This document shows positions 62,990-64,000 of a stretch of 64,000 nt of DNA, one piece after another (position 1 is the stretch's first letter; every line of letters begins with the position of its first letter). A program made the translations under genes and the position numbers. The stretch lies in NCBI RefSeq assembly GCF_900112225.1, contig NZ_FOLD01000003.1, positions 229,552-293,551 on the forward strand, written 5' to 3'. Below the pieces are notes generated by a model, which was given only the letters and a program-made list of their open reading frames with translations, had not been told where the DNA came from and made no database searches. The DNA is from Massilia yuzhufengensis. GTDB lineage: Bacteria > Pseudomonadota > Gammaproteobacteria > Burkholderiales > Burkholderiaceae_D.

Positions 62990-64000
62990 GTGCTAAAGTG
63001 GCCCCATCAGTCAAGACATTCAGCCGGCTAGTTTAAGCTGTGTCCATTTCCACTTCAGCAGCTGCCCGGCGCTGCCCCGTACTGCCGCCTTTCTCCTGCT
63101 CGCGCTTGTCGTTGCCGAACTTGTCGACGATCAGCGCACCTCCTCCAACACCGGCACGGTAGACATAATCCGGCGTCTCGTAACCCAGCGCTTGGTGTGG
63201 ACGCTCGGCGTTGTAGAACGCAAAGTACTGCGCCAGACCGACTGTCAGCTCGGCCATGTTGGCGTAGCCCTTCAGGTACACGTCCTCGTACTTCACGTTG
63301 CGCCACAAGCGCTCTACGAAGATGTTGTCCAGTGCCCGTCCGCGCCCGTCCATGCTGATGGCCACACCTTCGCGCTTGAGTACACCGGTGAAGGCGTCGC
63401 TGGTGAACTGCGAGCCCTGGTCGCTGTTGAACACCTCGGGCTTGCCATGCTGGCGCAGGGCGTCCTCCAGGCAGTCCACGCAGAACGACGCGTCCATGCA
63501 GTTGCTGATGCGCCAGGCCAGCACCCGACGCGAGTACCAGTCGATGATCGCCACCAGGTAGGCAAAACCGCGCGCCAGTCGGATATACGTCAGGTCCGTA
63601 CTCCACACCTGGTTCGGCCGCGTGACCGCCACGCCGCGCAGCAGATAGGGATAGACCTTGTGCTGCGGATGCGGCTTGCTCGTCGCCGGCCCCGGCGCCA
63701 TGCCCGCCAGACTCATTTCCCGCATCAGACGCTGCACCCGCTTACGATTAACGCAGTGCCCTCGCCCCTTCAGGAACACCACCATGCGCCGGCTGCCGTA
63801 GAATGGCCGATTGGTGTACTCCTCGTCGATCAGGGCGCGCAGCTGGCCGTCTTCCTCCTCGATGCATTCCTGGCGGGCCGCCGCTTCCAGCCGTCGGTAC
63901 ACCGTCGAACGCGGCACGCCGGCCAGCTCGCATTGCATCGTCAGCGGCATCTTGTCCTCGCGCTCGATCCATCGTGCCCGCTCCGCAGGACTCATTCCCC
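62990..64000 (-). mobile_element. IS3-family insertion sequence (right part; continues past window)
   Basis: The element begins near 62990 (approximate; TGTGCTAAAGTGGCCCC region), where hsdM coding stops, and holds the transposase frame at 63033-63995. The other end and orfA lie beyond base 64000. It interrupts hsdM. Terminal inverted repeats cannot be confirmed because only one end is visible. Confidence 0.85.
63033..63995 (-). CDS. IS3-family transposase, integrase part (orfB)
   Basis: A 320-residue DDE transposase. The rve domain shows the first Asp in QVWSTDLTYIRLARGFAY, the second in FNSDQGSQFTSDAFTG and the Glu in IFVERLWRNVKYEDVYLK, and the end YNAERPHQALGYETPDYVY is typical of IS3 orfB. 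The upstream part MPLTMQCELAGVPRSTVYRR is the usual entry helix-turn-helix. The frame may extend past the window as an orfA-orfB frameshift product. Confidence 0.95.
   Translation of the reverse strand: MSPAERARWIEREDKMPLTMQCELAGVPRSTVYRRLEAAARQECIEEEDGQLRALIDEEYTNRPFYGSRRMVVFLKGRGHCVNRKRVQRLMREMSLAGMAPGPATSKPHPQHKVYPYLLRGVAVTRPNQVWSTDLTYIRLARGFAYLVAIIDWYSRRVLAWRISNCMDASFCVDCLEDALRQHGKPEVFNSDQGSQFTSDAFTGVLKREGVAISMDGRGRALDNIFVERLWRNVKYEDVYLKGYANMAELTVGLAQYFAFYNAERPHQALGYETPDYVYRAGVGGGALIVDKFGNDKREQEKGGSTGQRRAAAEVEMDTA

Overview
The window looks like chromosomal DNA of a high-GC betaproteobacterium, most likely of the Massilia/Telluria group (Oxalobacteraceae). The grounds are base composition, the mix of flagellar, TonB-dependent and polysaccharide-degrading genes, and short dispersed intergenic repeats. 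The genus is an inference.

1-28140 is a flagellar locus. One run on the minus strand reads fliE-F-G-H-I-J-D-S-T-K-L-A-motA (10527 to 1, motA cut by the window edge). A second run diverges from it on the plus strand: a short fliM-like gene, then fliN-P-Q-R-flhB-flhA (10860-17183). This order matches the secondary (lateral, 'Flag-2'-type) flagellar systems of Vibrio, Aeromonas and E. coli, where fliO is missing and the late genes run cap, fliS, fliT, fliK, fliL, sigma-28, motA. An eight-gene cassette follows flhA directly on the same strand (17210-23977): a VioA-like sugar aminotransferase, two KASIII enzymes around a stand-alone acyl carrier protein, a short-chain reductase, a NeuD-like left-handed beta-helix acyltransferase, a Rieske oxygenase and a JmjC/cupin oxygenase. 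Facing it are a FliK-like gene, a short flagellin and a TPR/GT41 O-glycosyltransferase. I read the cassette as making an unusual acylated, oxidised 4-amino-4,6-dideoxy sugar for the flagellin.

28141-29431 is a decayed stretch: a frameshifted transporter remnant, a 5'-truncated maleylacetoacetate isomerase and two tandem 69-bp repeats. Then come dusA, a chemoreceptor followed by a TonB-C-like secreted protein, a secreted YXWxxGxW-type repeat protein, a signalling group on the minus strand (diguanylate cyclase, receiver, histidine kinase), cspA and a small M50-like membrane protein (29432-38044).

38124-47289 is a uronan-utilisation locus: a PL5-type alginate lyase, a second putative polysaccharide lyase, a LacI repressor, uronate dehydrogenase, a TonB-dependent receptor and a GH88 unsaturated uronyl hydrolase. 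Near-identical operators of the type GTTAAACGTTTTCC lie before four of its transcription units. Together they would depolymerise, import and oxidise an acidic polysaccharide.

47491-57040 is mostly housekeeping: tRNA-His, murI, fumarase, a YqhA-type membrane protein and acetyl-CoA synthetase. It also has a striking membrane-anchored NodB deacetylase/caspase/EF-hand/TPR fusion, a VOC protein, an HTH gene with an in-frame amber stop, and tRNA-Ser. Past tRNA-Ser, 57041-64000 is visibly more AT-rich, foreign-looking DNA: type I restriction hsdR and hsdS, an hsdM cut short by an IS3-family element, and the transposase of that element at the window end.
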